Shown: piece by piece, positions 42,420 to 51,298 of the stretch | How positions within the stretch are numbered: the stretch's first letter is position 1 | Layout of the letters: each line of letters starts with the position of its first letter | NCBI GenBank assembly: GCA_038400315.1 | Contig: CP151667.1 | Location: 4,165,174-4,229,173, forward strand | Direction of reading: 5' to 3' | DNA length: 64,000 nt | Source: Isosphaeraceae bacterium EP7 | Lineage (GTDB): Bacteria > Planctomycetota > Planctomycetia > Isosphaerales > Isosphaeraceae | The notes under the pieces: generated by a model | Database searches by the model: none | What the model was told of the DNA's origin: nothing | The model's input: only the letters and a program-made list of their open reading frames with translations | Translations under genes and position numbers: made by a program

Positions 42420-43691
42420 ATGGACCTCGCCGCCGAGCAGCGACCGCGCGTCCTGGTCATCGAAGACAGCAAGACCGACCAGTCGATTTACCGCCACACC
42501 TTGCGCGACTACGACCTGAGCTTCGCCGACTCGGGCGAGTCGGGCCTCGATCGCCTGGACCGGGAGAAGTTCGGCCTGGTCATACTCGACTTCCACCTGC
42601 CGAGGATGAACGGCGACGAGGTCCTCAGGGCGATCCGCGACACCCTGAACCTGGAGATCCCGGTCGTCGTCGTCACCGGCGGCGGCTCGGCCAGCGTGGC
42701 CGTGGACTTGCTGAAGCGTGGGGCCTCCGACTACGTCACCAAGGACGAGCTGCACACTCCGCGGGTGGCCTCGGCCGTGCAAGGGTCGCTTAAGCGGCAC
42801 TGGCTGGAGCTGGCCCGCCGCAAGGCCGAGGACGAGCTTCGGACCCGCAATGGCGAGCTGATGGTGGCCATGCGGCAGCTCCAGGAGGCCCAGGCACAGC
42901 TCGTCCAGAGCGAGAAGATGGCCAGCCTGGGCCAGCTCGTCGCCGGCGTCGCCCACGAGATCAACAACCCGCTCGCCTACGTCAGCAATAATATCGCGGT
43001 GCTCGACCGCGACGTCCGCCACCTCGCCGAGATCACGCAGGCCTATCGGGCGCACCTGGGAGCCGCGACGCCGCAGGAGATCCTCGACCGCGAGGAGGTC
43101 GTCGACCTGGCCTACACGATGGAGAACCTCGACCGGCTTCTGAAGTCGTCGCGCCAGGGCTTGCAGCGGGTCCGCGAGATCGTCTCGGGCCTGCGTGACT
43201 TCTCCAGGCTGGACGAGGCCGACCGCAAGCAGATCGACCCCAACGAGGCGGTGCTCACCACGCTGGAGCTGGTCCGCTACCACATCCGCCAGAAGGGGGT
43301 GCACCTCGCCCTCGACCTGGGCCAGCCCCCACTCATCTGGTGCTTCGCCGGCAAGCTGAATCAGGTCTTATTGAATATTCTGATGAATGCGATCCAGGCC
43401 GTGGGGCCCGGCAACACGATCGAGGTGTCGACCTCGGCCCGGGGCGAGGGGGGCGAGGTCGAGTTCGTCATCAAGGACGACGGCCCCGGCATCCCCGAGT
43501 CGATCCGCGGGAGGATCTACGACCCCTTCTTCACGACGAAGCCCCAGGGGGTCGGGACCGGCCTGGGGCTCTGGATCAGCTACAACATTGTCTCCGAGCA
43601 CGGCGGGCGGATCGAGCTGACGACCGAGGAAGGCAAGGGGACCACCTTCTCCATCATCCTGCCCGTCAGCCAGCCGGGCGACCCCGGCTGA
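42420..43691 (+). CDS. Receiver-histidine kinase fusion protein
   Basis: The 423-aa protein has a receiver domain at the N-terminus (residues 8-125, phospho-acceptor Asp57 in LVILDFHLP, Lys in YVTKDEL). A helical coiled region follows. The dimerisation/phospho-acceptor domain contains His179 (MASLGQLVAGVAHEINNPLAYV). The HATPase_c domain follows with N-box LNILMNAIQAV, G1 DDGPGIP and G2/G3 GTGLGLWISYNIV. No membrane helix or sensor domain is present, so it is a soluble kinase whose activity is probably controlled by phosphorylation of its own receiver. The start at ATG 42420 lies just ahead of the receiver; a TTG 33 codons upstream is open but non-conserved. Confidence 0.93.
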   Translation: MDLAAEQRPRVLVIEDSKTDQSIYRHTLRDYDLSFADSGESGLDRLDREKFGLVILDFHLPRMNGDEVLRAIRDTLNLEIPVVVVTGGGSASVAVDLLKRGASDYVTKDELHTPRVASAVQGSLKRHWLELARRKAEDELRTRNGELMVAMRQLQEAQAQLVQSEKMASLGQLVAGVAHEINNPLAYVSNNIAVLDRDVRHLAEITQAYRAHLGAATPQEILDREEVVDLAYTMENLDRLLKSSRQGLQRVREIVSGLRDFSRLDEADRKQIDPNEAVLTTLELVRYHIRQKGVHLALDLGQPPLIWCFAGKLNQVLLNILMNAIQAVGPGNTIEVSTSARGEGGEVEFVIKDDGPGIPESIRGRIYDPFFTTKPQGVGTGLGLWISYNIVSEHGGRIELTTEEGKGTTFSIILPVSQPGDPG

Positions 43692-43700
43692 GGACACCGC

Positions 43701-44546
43701 TCAGAGGCCTTTGTACTTGTAGACGGGCGGCTGGTTCGGGTGGAAGTGCCGGGTCCTGGGGATCAGGTTGCCCACGTGAACCAGGGGTGCACCCTGCGGG
43801 GCATACTGCACGACCGGCGCGGCCTGCGGGGCATACTGCAACGGCTGGGTCACGACCGGCGCCTGGGCGTAGCCATAGCTGTAAGTGGGGTAGGGGACTG
43901 CCTGCGGAAACGCGGCAAAGGGAGAGGAAGCCGCCGGCGCGTGGGCCAGCAGGCTCGACGCTGGCGCGGGGGCCGCGGCCGACGTCTGCGCGGAGAGGGC
44001 CGCCTCGACCATCGACTCGACGTCCTGATTCTGCTCGGCGCTCAGCTCGGCCAGGTCGGGGTCTTTCTGCTGGACCGCGGCCAGGTAGAGTTCCTGGCCC
44101 TGCTCGACCAGCTCGCGGATCCGACCCGAGGCCGTCGTCTCCGTCCCCCTGAAGTCGCGCAGGTCTTGCAGGATCGCCTGGCGCTGGAAATTCGAGAGCC
44201 CCAGGCGTCCCGAGACCGCCGGGGCAAAGCCCGCCGCCGGCGCCGAGCCGGTCGTGGTCAGCGTGTAAGTCGTGACGGTCGGCGCCTGGGAATAGGTCAC
44301 CACCGTCGGTGCGGCCATCACGGTCGGGGCCTGGGAATAGGTCACCGTCGGGGCGGCGGAATAGGTGACGGCCGGGGCCTGGTAATACGTCAGCGGGGCC
44401 TGGGCGACGGCCATCGGCTGCACCGCGTACGAATAAGCCGGCGCGGCCGCTTTGTGTCGCAGGTGGTCGCCCGCGAGGCAGGCATGGCCGGCGAACAGCA
44501 GCAGTCCGAGCGTCGCGGGGACGATCGCGGGCCGTCGAGGTTCCAT
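43701..44546 (-). CDS. Exported Ala/Tyr/Gln/Pro-rich repeat protein
   Basis: About 281 aa from the ATG at 44546, which opens a signal peptide (PAIVPATLGLLLFAGHACLAG). After it comes a repeated stretch of Tyr, Ala, Pro, Val and Thr: PAVTYSAAPTVTYSQAPTV, then MAAPTVVTYSQAPTVTTYT. A compact helical segment follows (SNFQRQAILQDLRDFRGTETTASGRIRELVEQGQELYLAAVQQKDPDL). The C-terminal third is again Ala/Pro/Gln/Tyr-rich (QPLQYAPQAAPVVQYAPQ). Such Tyr/Pro repeats suggest a surface or stalk-like extended structure. Function unknown. It converges with the kinase gene, nine bases apart. Confidence 0.75.
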   Translation of the reverse strand: MEPRRPAIVPATLGLLLFAGHACLAGDHLRHKAAAPAYSYAVQPMAVAQAPLTYYQAPAVTYSAAPTVTYSQAPTVMAAPTVVTYSQAPTVTTYTLTTTGSAPAAGFAPAVSGRLGLSNFQRQAILQDLRDFRGTETTASGRIRELVEQGQELYLAAVQQKDPDLAELSAEQNQDVESMVEAALSAQTSAAAPAPASSLLAHAPAASSPFAAFPQAVPYPTYSYGYAQAPVVTQPLQYAPQAAPVVQYAPQGAPLVHVGNLIPRTRHFHPNQPPVYKYKGL

Positions 44547-44887
44547 CTCCGATCCCTTCTTCTGATGGCCGTCCGCCCGTGACCGAGGCCGTGGACGTCC
44601 GATACTTCCGACCTTGGCGATCATCCGGGGTCGACCCGAGGCCGAATCCGTCCCGGCTATGCCCTCATGCGAACTATACCCCGCTGCCAAACTGACGCGG
44701 TCCTAATCGCGAGATTATGCCGTTTGCATCCCTTCAAGCCGATCCAACGCGCATAATGAAGCCAGATTGGCCGAGTCTGCCTCCGTAGAACCGGCCTCAC
44801 CCGAAGACCTGGGCACGACCCGAGTGTCGCTTATTCCTTAATGACGTGTCGTCCGGACCGGGTGATGCCCGGATGAGGTCCTCGACG
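44547..44887. promoter_or_regulatory. Divergent intergenic region ahead of the CLCA-like gene
   Basis: This 341-base non-coding gap separates the Tyr/Pro-repeat protein (minus) from the CLCA-like metalloprotease gene (plus). It is more AT-rich than its surroundings. It contains a CATAAT at 44752-44757 that could be a -10 box, but no good -35 stands at the right distance. No RNA gene, small ORF or long repeat was seen. Confidence 0.4.
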
Positions 44888-47800
44888 ATGAAGCGGACTG
44901 AACGCATCAAGGGTTCCGGGCCGGCCCGCGCGGCGATCGCGATGGCCCTGACGCTGCTGGCCACGGTCCACGAGGCCCCGGCGGGCCAGGCGCGATACGA
45001 CCCCGCGACCAGGTCGATCAAGCTGACTTATACCTTCGCGTCGCTGGCCGAAGGCTATGCCGGCGGGGCGGCAATCGGCTCGCCCCAGGTGCCGACCAAT
45101 GAGCAGCATGCGATCGTCAGGAGCCTGCTCAAGGAGGTCAACGACGCCGTCTCCCAGGCCACCGGCGGACGCCTGACGATCAGCTCGCTCGACCGGGTCG
45201 ACGACGTACGCAACGTCGACCTCGTCATCTCGATGTCCGGCAAGCCGGCCAGCGCGGGCTGGGCCATCGTCGGGGCCATCGAGGGGAAGCCCGGCCAGAT
45301 TGGCCTCTTCTATCAGACGCTCGCCGACCGCTCGCTCTATGTGCGCAGGGATGCCGTGCTGGCCGCCTCGCACGAGCTCTCGCACTACCTCTTCTCATTG
45401 ACCGACGAGTATGCCTTCCCCGGCGGTTGCCCGCTCGATCACCCGGGCTCCCCCGGCTGCCTGATGGATAACTACAACACCAACGGTGTCCGCCACGGCT
45501 GGTATGGCCGGTATTGCAACGACTCGGACCACGTCCACGGCCAGTTCCAGCAGCCCCGATCGTGCCAGTCGATGGTCGACGAATTCTTCGCCGCCCGCGG
45601 CAATCCCTCGCCGCAGCAGGGCAACGGCGACGAAGCCCAGCTCGGGTATCTGGCCGACGCCGCCTTCGGCCACGCCCAGGAGCAGGCCGCGGCCAGGAAG
45701 GGCCCTCGCTCCCCGACGGGCACGTTCCCGTCAGGCGCGGTCCGCAGCTCGGCCGACAAGTTCCTCCGCGAGCAGGTCGCCCGCCTCGGGCTGAATGTCT
45801 CTCCCCAACTCGTCCGCAAGACCGTCGTCGACGTCTCCAAGGACGCCGCGAGGATCCCCCTGGGCAACCCTGGGCGGCTCGACAAGGCACTCATCGGCGA
45901 GCTCACCGCGAAGGCCGCGAAGTCGGCCGCCGAGTCGCTGATCGGGGAGCCCGGCAGTGCCCAGAGGGCGACGGTCCGGTCGGCGATCCTCCGCGAGCTG
46001 CTGGGCATCGCCAAGGCGGCCCTCTTCGCGGCCGCGGCCCCCTCGTCGCTGACCGCGGACGAGCAGCGTTACATCGCCGGGATCGCCGCCGCCGCCGCCG
46101 CCGAATCGCCCGAGGAGAGGCGATTCGAGAGGCTCGTCACGGCCGCGAGGCTCCAGATCAAGTTCGACCAGGAGACGGCCGTCACCACCGTCGAGATCGC
46201 CGACGAGCTGGGCATCCCCGGCACGCCCGACCGGCTCAAGGTCCTGCGTGAGCTCGACGAGGAGCTGCGGAGCAACGCCCTCCCCGGCCGGACCTCCAGC
46301 CGGTTCGGTCGCCGCCGCACCCTGATCATCGCCCCCGACCCGATCGACCCCAAGTATGATTACATCCCCACGAAGGACGGGATCCACCACTACGACGAGC
46401 TCCGCGATGACTGCATCGACGAGTTCAATCGCCTGATCGACCGGGCCAAGGTGCTCCCCACGCTCGTCACCGGCGCCGAGGTCCAGGGAGCTCCGTTCCT
46501 CGGCGGCCTGCGCGATCGACGGCCCGAGATTGCATTCGGGGAGGTCGATCGGCCCGACACCGCCCACGAGCGCAACGAGGCGATCCGCCGGATCTTCGCG
46601 CAGGCGATCGACCAGATCCGCCGCAACCGGATCGAGAACATCATCATCGTCGTCCCCCCCGGCGGCCTCCCCCCCGACCTCGGCCGCTCGCTGGAGACGA
46701 TCCGGACCGAGATGATCTCCAAGGCCGACCTCCGCCTCGACGTCGTCCTGTTATGCGACGAGGTCATCCCGGCGCAGCTCCGCGACCTCTCGATGCGCTC
46801 GGGCGGCTCGATCCTGACGATCACCGACATCGACGAGGTCGGCGCCCTGGCCCAGCGGCTCAAGAACGCCCAGTCGGCCGGCGCCTGGGTAGTCATCCCG
46901 CTCCAGGACGAGATCCGGCCCCTGGGCGAGGACGCCGCGGCGAAGGAGCCCGCCAAGTCCTACGACGCGCAATCGTACAAGCAAATGGTTGTCGACACCC
47001 TGGCCTCCATGGCGGCCGACGTCGCGGCCCTGCGAAAGATCGCCCCGACCCAGGGCGCCCAGGACCTTGAGGACGCGATCAAGGCGACTCAGAAGGCCGT
47101 CGCAGCCTCCAAGGAGATGACCTACGACCGGTTCATCAGCGTCCTCGGGCCGTTCGTCCGGGCCCAGGACGCCCTCCGCCGGATCAGGCTCGACGCGGTC
47201 GGCGGGCTCCGAGACGCCGGCCAGCCGGGCGATCCTGGCGCGATTGTGACCTTCCCCGGCGGCCAGCCCCAGGCCGCCCAGGCCAGGCCCGCGGAACCAT
47301 CCCAGACGCCCGAGGCCCTGGTCGCGAGCCTCTCAGCTCACTTCCGCCGGATCAACGGGCCGACGGCCCAGCTCCTGGGGGCCCCCGCCGCCAGCAGGAT
47401 CGACCGCCGAGCCGTCGCCGAGGCCGCACGCACCCTCATTGTCCCCGACGCGGGCGGGCAGACCCCCGAACAGCTCGCCACCAGGCGAACCCAGCAGCAG
47501 GACGCCCTGAAGGCCAGGAATGACGACCCGAAGGGCCGCGAATTCGTCATCCCGCTGCTCCCCTTCTATGCGGAGAAGGGGGCGAAATTCGAGCTAATCG
47601 TCGGCTCGACCGAGCCCCTTCCCGGGGTCACCCTTCCCTTGGCCCGCGAGGAGACCCCCTGGGCCAAAAAACTCCCCGGCATTCGCTTGACCGATGCCGA
47701 CGGCAAGCCGGTGGAGGCGCCGGCGCTGCTCCTCGACCGCGACGCATCGACCGACACGATCCTGGTCTATCGCCTCCAGTTCCTCAAGCTGTTCGACGGC

Positions 47801-48448
47801 AAGTTCTACTTCGCCGAGCTGGTGCTGGACAAGGAGGAGTACTCGAAGCTCGACCACGCGATCAACTTCACCTTCTCGGTCTCATCGTCGAGGCCCAACG
47901 TCCAGCTCCACGCGTCGCTGGTGCAGGCACCGCCCGAGTCGGACATCGACCCGCCCCCGGCCGACCGCGGCACAGTCCGGACCGAGCTGGGGCAGGCCCG
48001 GATCGAGGTCCAGGTCTTCGGCGGCACGTCGGTCCGCGACGCGCACGTCTTCGGCGGTCTCCAGAAGCTCACCCCCGGCGTCGGGCCCATCGATCTCTCG
48101 TACCTGTCCTTCAAGGACGGAGGAGCCGACGGCGACCGCGTGGCCGATGACGGCGTATACACGGCCCTGATTCCCATCGATCGGCTGGGCCAGGAGGCCG
48201 AGTACCGCGTGAGCATCCAGGCGCTCTCGACCCCCAAGAGTCGCAACATCGTGCCCGAAGACCCCAACGCCGGGGACGCCGCCCGCCGCAAGGCCCTCAT
48301 CGACTCCGGGTTCAAGAAGATCGTGCCCAAGCCCGCGACGCCCGAAGGTGGCGACAAGGACGCGACGAAGGCCGACGAAACCCCCAGCCTCGGCAAGGCC
48401 CTGGAGTTCGAACGCGCCACGTCGATCCACTTCCGCGTCGAACGCTGA
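44888..48448 (+). CDS. CLCA-like exported metalloprotease/VWA protein
   Basis: A 1,186-aa protein with an N-terminal export signal (hydrophobic stretch 13-30). Residues 35-260 form a CLCA-type zinc metalloprotease domain. The core is HELSH at 162-166 followed by LTDEYAF, so the pattern is HExxH with a downstream Asp-Glu-Tyr, as in animal CLCA proteins (chloride channel accessory proteins), followed by two cysteines in GGCPLDHPGSPGCLMDNY. A long alpha-helical region follows. Residues about 475-690 look like a degenerate VWA fold (IIIVVPPGG, then VVLLCDEVIPAQLRDLSMRSGGSILTITD) lacking the D-x-S-x-S metal site. The C-terminus includes a DGDRVADDGVYTALIPI choice-of-anchor-like beta domain. The ATG at 44888 has GAGGT nine bases upstream. 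Confidence 0.82.
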   Translation: MKRTERIKGSGPARAAIAMALTLLATVHEAPAGQARYDPATRSIKLTYTFASLAEGYAGGAAIGSPQVPTNEQHAIVRSLLKEVNDAVSQATGGRLTISSLDRVDDVRNVDLVISMSGKPASAGWAIVGAIEGKPGQIGLFYQTLADRSLYVRRDAVLAASHELSHYLFSLTDEYAFPGGCPLDHPGSPGCLMDNYNTNGVRHGWYGRYCNDSDHVHGQFQQPRSCQSMVDEFFAARGNPSPQQGNGDEAQLGYLADAAFGHAQEQAAARKGPRSPTGTFPSGAVRSSADKFLREQVARLGLNVSPQLVRKTVVDVSKDAARIPLGNPGRLDKALIGELTAKAAKSAAESLIGEPGSAQRATVRSAILRELLGIAKAALFAAAAPSSLTADEQRYIAGIAAAAAAESPEERRFERLVTAARLQIKFDQETAVTTVEIADELGIPGTPDRLKVLRELDEELRSNALPGRTSSRFGRRRTLIIAPDPIDPKYDYIPTKDGIHHYDELRDDCIDEFNRLIDRAKVLPTLVTGAEVQGAPFLGGLRDRRPEIAFGEVDRPDTAHERNEAIRRIFAQAIDQIRRNRIENIIIVVPPGGLPPDLGRSLETIRTEMISKADLRLDVVLLCDEVIPAQLRDLSMRSGGSILTITDIDEVGALAQRLKNAQSAGAWVVIPLQDEIRPLGEDAAAKEPAKSYDAQSYKQMVVDTLASMAADVAALRKIAPTQGAQDLEDAIKATQKAVAASKEMTYDRFISVLGPFVRAQDALRRIRLDAVGGLRDAGQPGDPGAIVTFPGGQPQAAQARPAEPSQTPEALVASLSAHFRRINGPTAQLLGAPAASRIDRRAVAEAARTLIVPDAGGQTPEQLATRRTQQQDALKARNDDPKGREFVIPLLPFYAEKGAKFELIVGSTEPLPGVTLPLAREETPWAKKLPGIRLTDADGKPVEAPALLLDRDASTDTILVYRLQFLKLFDGKFYFAELVLDKEEYSKLDHAINFTFSVSSSRPNVQLHASLVQAPPESDIDPPPADRGTVRTELGQARIEVQVFGGTSVRDAHVFGGLQKLTPGVGPIDLSYLSFKDGGADGDRVADDGVYTALIPIDRLGQEAEYRVSIQALSTPKSRNIVPEDPNAGDAARRKALIDSGFKKIVPKPATPEGGDKDATKADETPSLGKALEFERATSIHFRVER

Positions 48449-48481
48449 GCCGAGAGGTGGTCGTGGGCGGTCCGATCAACG

Positions 48482-48526
48482 GAGCGGGGGCCGGCGGAGG
48501 GGAGTTCCCCATCGCCGGCCCCGCTC
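48482..48526 (+). terminator. Stem-loop between convergent genes
   Basis: Two GC-rich arms (48482-48496 and 48513-48526) pair over 14 bp with one bulged G. The loop itself contains the small hairpin GGGGAGTTCCCC. It is the only strong structure in the 102-base gap between the CLCA-like gene and the convergent Pro-rich gene, so it probably ends transcription from one or both. No T-run follows, so it is not a canonical intrinsic terminator. Confidence 0.5.
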
Positions 48527-48550
48527 GCATCGTCGTCAAGGCTCGCTGGA

Positions 48551-49918
48551 TCAGTGATTCAGCATCCGATGGATCAGGCCCGGCTGAGGCTGGTCCTGCT
48601 GCGGCGACCCGGTGGTCGTGGGCGGCGGGGCGGGGGGCGGATAATAGCCCGGATTTTGCGGCGGGTACGAGGGGGGCGGCCCGTAGCCCTGCTGGGCGTA
48701 GACCGGGATGATCCCGGGCGCGGCCTGGGGCATCTGCATGGCGGCCACGGGGGCCTGGGCCATCTGCAGCCTCGGGTTCTTGAACTGCGAGAGCCCTTCG
48801 CCCACCGCGCCGATCACCCGGCCGAACAGCCGAGGGGTGGTGACCACCATCGCCGATTGAGGCGCCGCGGCCTGGACCGGAGGGGCGGCATACACCGGCT
48901 GCGGCGCCTGGGCATAGACCGGCTGTGGTGCCTGGGCATAGACGGGCTGCGGCGCGGGGGCATACATCGGCTGAGGCGCCTGGGCGTAGACCGGCTGCGG
49001 CTGCGGGGCCTGCTGGGCGAACAGGGGGAGGACCGGGGGGGCCGCCATCGCCGGGGGCAAGTTGACGTAGTTGATCGTCGGGCCAGCCGTCGGGGCAGGA
49101 TTCAAGATCGTGATGGTCGGCGGCGGGGCCGCCTGGATCATGATATTGGGCGCCTGCTGCTGGATCAGGACCGGCGAAGGAGCGGTCTGGACCACCACCG
49201 GCTGGGGCGACTGCACCGGCACATACTGCGGGGGCTGCTGCTGAGGCGGCGGAGCATACGCCGGCGGGGCATAGTTGGGCGGCGGGACCGCGACCGGCGG
49301 GGCGTAGGACGGCGGTGCTTTCGTCGGCGGCTCGGGCTGCGCCACATACGGCTGCTGCGGGGTCGGCTGTGCCCGCTGGGGGCTGGCTGAGCCGTGCCCG
49401 CCGGTCTGCCGGACCTCGGGATCGACGATGGTCGACTCGCGACCGGGGGAACGACCGGCCAGCGTCTCCGAGATGTTCGTACGCGACATCGCCGCGGAAA
49501 GCCAGCGAATGGAGTCCTCGGGAGACCTCGGGGTGTCCAGTCTGGCCACCATTTCCGCCTTGTTCGCCGCGTTCCGCTTGTACAGGAGCATGCAGGGGGT
49601 CTGCTTGACCTTCAGCCGTTCCATCCAGCCGGGCTCGGCCTCGGCCGAGAGCTCGACGAACTGGAGCGCCGGCCTGAGCCGGACGAACTCCGGCCGGTAG
49701 GCGATCTCCGACGCCAGGAGTCCCGAATCCGGATTGGCCGCCGAGGTCACGACGACCAGCATCGGCCGCCCTTCGCTTAGCAGCGCCCGATAGGCCGCGG
49801 CCAGCGCGGGCCAGCTCGGGTCGGCCGCGGCCGTCGCGACGCCAGGCGCCATGGTCAGGGCCAGGGCCGACGCGGCCAGGGCCCTGAGGCGTATTGCACC
49901 CGATCTCCGAAGGCTCAT
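48551..49918 (-). CDS. Exported thioredoxin-fold protein with Ala/Gln/Pro-rich repeat region
   Basis: The 455-aa protein opens with a signal peptide (about 1-32, AALALTMAPGVATAA). A thioredoxin-fold domain of about 120 residues follows (MLVVVTSAANPDSGLLASEI, then FVELSAEAEP, then LKVKQTPCMLLYKRN). It retains a cis-proline type TPC turn but not a CxxC active site, so it is probably not a redox enzyme. The remainder is Pro/Ala/Gln/Tyr low complexity, including several tandem QAPQPVYA units. The C-terminus has a Gln/Pro-rich segment. The start at 49918 has GGGGAAG upstream. It resembles its neighbour across the CLCA-like gene in composition, suggesting surface localisation. Confidence 0.78.
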   Translation of the reverse strand: MSLRRSGAIRLRALAASALALTMAPGVATAAADPSWPALAAAYRALLSEGRPMLVVVTSAANPDSGLLASEIAYRPEFVRLRPALQFVELSAEAEPGWMERLKVKQTPCMLLYKRNAANKAEMVARLDTPRSPEDSIRWLSAAMSRTNISETLAGRSPGRESTIVDPEVRQTGGHGSASPQRAQPTPQQPYVAQPEPPTKAPPSYAPPVAVPPPNYAPPAYAPPPQQQPPQYVPVQSPQPVVVQTAPSPVLIQQQAPNIMIQAAPPPTITILNPAPTAGPTINYVNLPPAMAAPPVLPLFAQQAPQPQPVYAQAPQPMYAPAPQPVYAQAPQPVYAQAPQPVYAAPPVQAAAPQSAMVVTTPRLFGRVIGAVGEGLSQFKNPRLQMAQAPVAAMQMPQAAPGIIPVYAQQGYGPPPSYPPQNPGYYPPPAPPPTTTGSPQQDQPQPGLIHRMLNH

Positions 49919-50005
49919 CGACTTCCCCTTCCGGGCGACCGCGTCGCCAATTGGTCCCACAGGCCCTCATCCTCGCGTCGCCCGGACCGGATCCGGGCAC
50001 GACTC

Positions 50006-51103
50006 TCAGCGGAGCCCCGGGCCCGGGCCTGCGGCCCGGAACCCCTCGGCCATCGCCCTGAACTGCTCCGCAAGCTGCTCTTTCTGCGCATCGCTCAGCG
50101 GGGCCGATTGCCCCTCCACGCGGGTCAGGTCCACACCCGCCGTGCGAAGCCGGTCGACCAGGCGGACCGTCAACGGCGCGAAGACACGCTGGCCCCAGGC
50201 TGCCCTGAGCGCCGGATCGGCCGGCACGGCGGCCTCGATCCGCCGGGAAATCTCCTGGTACGCGTCGGCGTAGGTGCGATAAAGGTCCATCCGGCCGGCG
50301 ATCCCGTCGAAGGCCGCCGCCAGCCCCTCGGCCGACGCGGGGCCGCCGTCCATGGTCGACAGCACGCCGCGAGCGATCGCCTCGGTTGCCTCCTCGGGCT
50401 GCAAGGCGTTGGCGGCAGGCACCTTCTTCGCAGCCGATTCGTCGCGGCCATCGCCGATCCCGGGGCCAGCCGTCGGGATCCCGCGATCGGTGACCTTCCC
50501 GACGAAAGCGCTCAGCGACGCGATCGGGGTGATCGGCTCGCCGGCGAGTTCAGCGAGGTCATCGCCAGCGTCGGCCTTCAGGTCCAGTTCGACCGACTTC
50601 GCCGGATCTTGGGGCGAACTCACCGAGATCGAGAGCGGGGCCGTGTCCAGCCCCTGGGCGTTGCCGACGACGAGGAGGAACTCCAGCCGGGCGTCGGCCT
50701 GCGGTAGACTGACGCGTGTCCTGCCCGATTGCGGCCGGTCGACCACCACCTTCGGCCCCTGGATCTGCACCCAGAGGTGGTTCAGTTCGTTCCCCAGCGA
50801 GTCGTCGCCGACGAGGGTGATCTCGTAGCCGGGAAGTGGCCGCCCATCGAAACGAGCAACCGCCTTTGGCCTCGTCGAGACCTGGATCATCTGAGAATCG
50901 TCGAGGACAACCGGCTGAATGACCGGTTCTTGGGCCCTGGCGAGAACCAAGCTGGGCTTCGCCGCCGGGGTGTCCTTGAGGGGAGGAGTGGCCAGATTGA
51001 GCGGCCAGGTCAGGAAGGCGACGGGAAGGCCCAGGCCCACCGCGACAAGGCCGCAACCGACGGCTCGGTAACCGGATGCGGAAATCGGGTTGGCTCGCTT
51101 CAT
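50006..51103 (-). CDS. Exported PKD-like protein of unknown function
   Basis: This 365-aa protein has one hydrophobic N-terminal helix that may be a signal peptide or anchor (AVGCGLVAVGLGLPVAFLTWPL). Residues about 80-160 look like an Ig/PKD-type beta sandwich: RFDGRPLPGYEITLVGDDSLGNELNHLWVQIQGP and the strand RLEFLLVVGNAQGLDTAPLSISV. Residues 215-365 are helical with acidic and Ala-rich stretches. GGAGGG precedes the ATG. It follows the thioredoxin-fold gene's orientation but is transcribed first, 87 bases upstream of it. Function is unknown. Confidence 0.75.
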   Translation of the reverse strand: MKRANPISASGYRAVGCGLVAVGLGLPVAFLTWPLNLATPPLKDTPAAKPSLVLARAQEPVIQPVVLDDSQMIQVSTRPKAVARFDGRPLPGYEITLVGDDSLGNELNHLWVQIQGPKVVVDRPQSGRTRVSLPQADARLEFLLVVGNAQGLDTAPLSISVSSPQDPAKSVELDLKADAGDDLAELAGEPITPIASLSAFVGKVTDRGIPTAGPGIGDGRDESAAKKVPAANALQPEEATEAIARGVLSTMDGGPASAEGLAAAFDGIAGRMDLYRTYADAYQEISRRIEAAVPADPALRAAWGQRVFAPLTVRLVDRLRTAGVDLTRVEGQSAPLSDAQKEQLAEQFRAMAEGFRAAGPGPGLR

Positions 51104-51298
51104 CTGGGATCCCTCCCCGGTCGCTTCGCGGTTTCGAGCTTAACTGTCCGTGTCTATCCACAAATTCGGATCATGAGGGCGTTCACTTGAAGGAAACCGC
51201 CGGATTGTGCCTGCTATGTGGTTTATGTCGGCCAGACTGGCGGTCGAGAGGGAGCCGGCTCGGCTCTTCCAATGGCGAAATGACGGCGAGGGCCGGCT

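Noticed and set aside
44752-44757. CATAAT as a -10 box for the CLCA-like gene
   Set aside because: The only upstream TTG-type hexamer is about 22 bases away, too far for a sigma-70 promoter.
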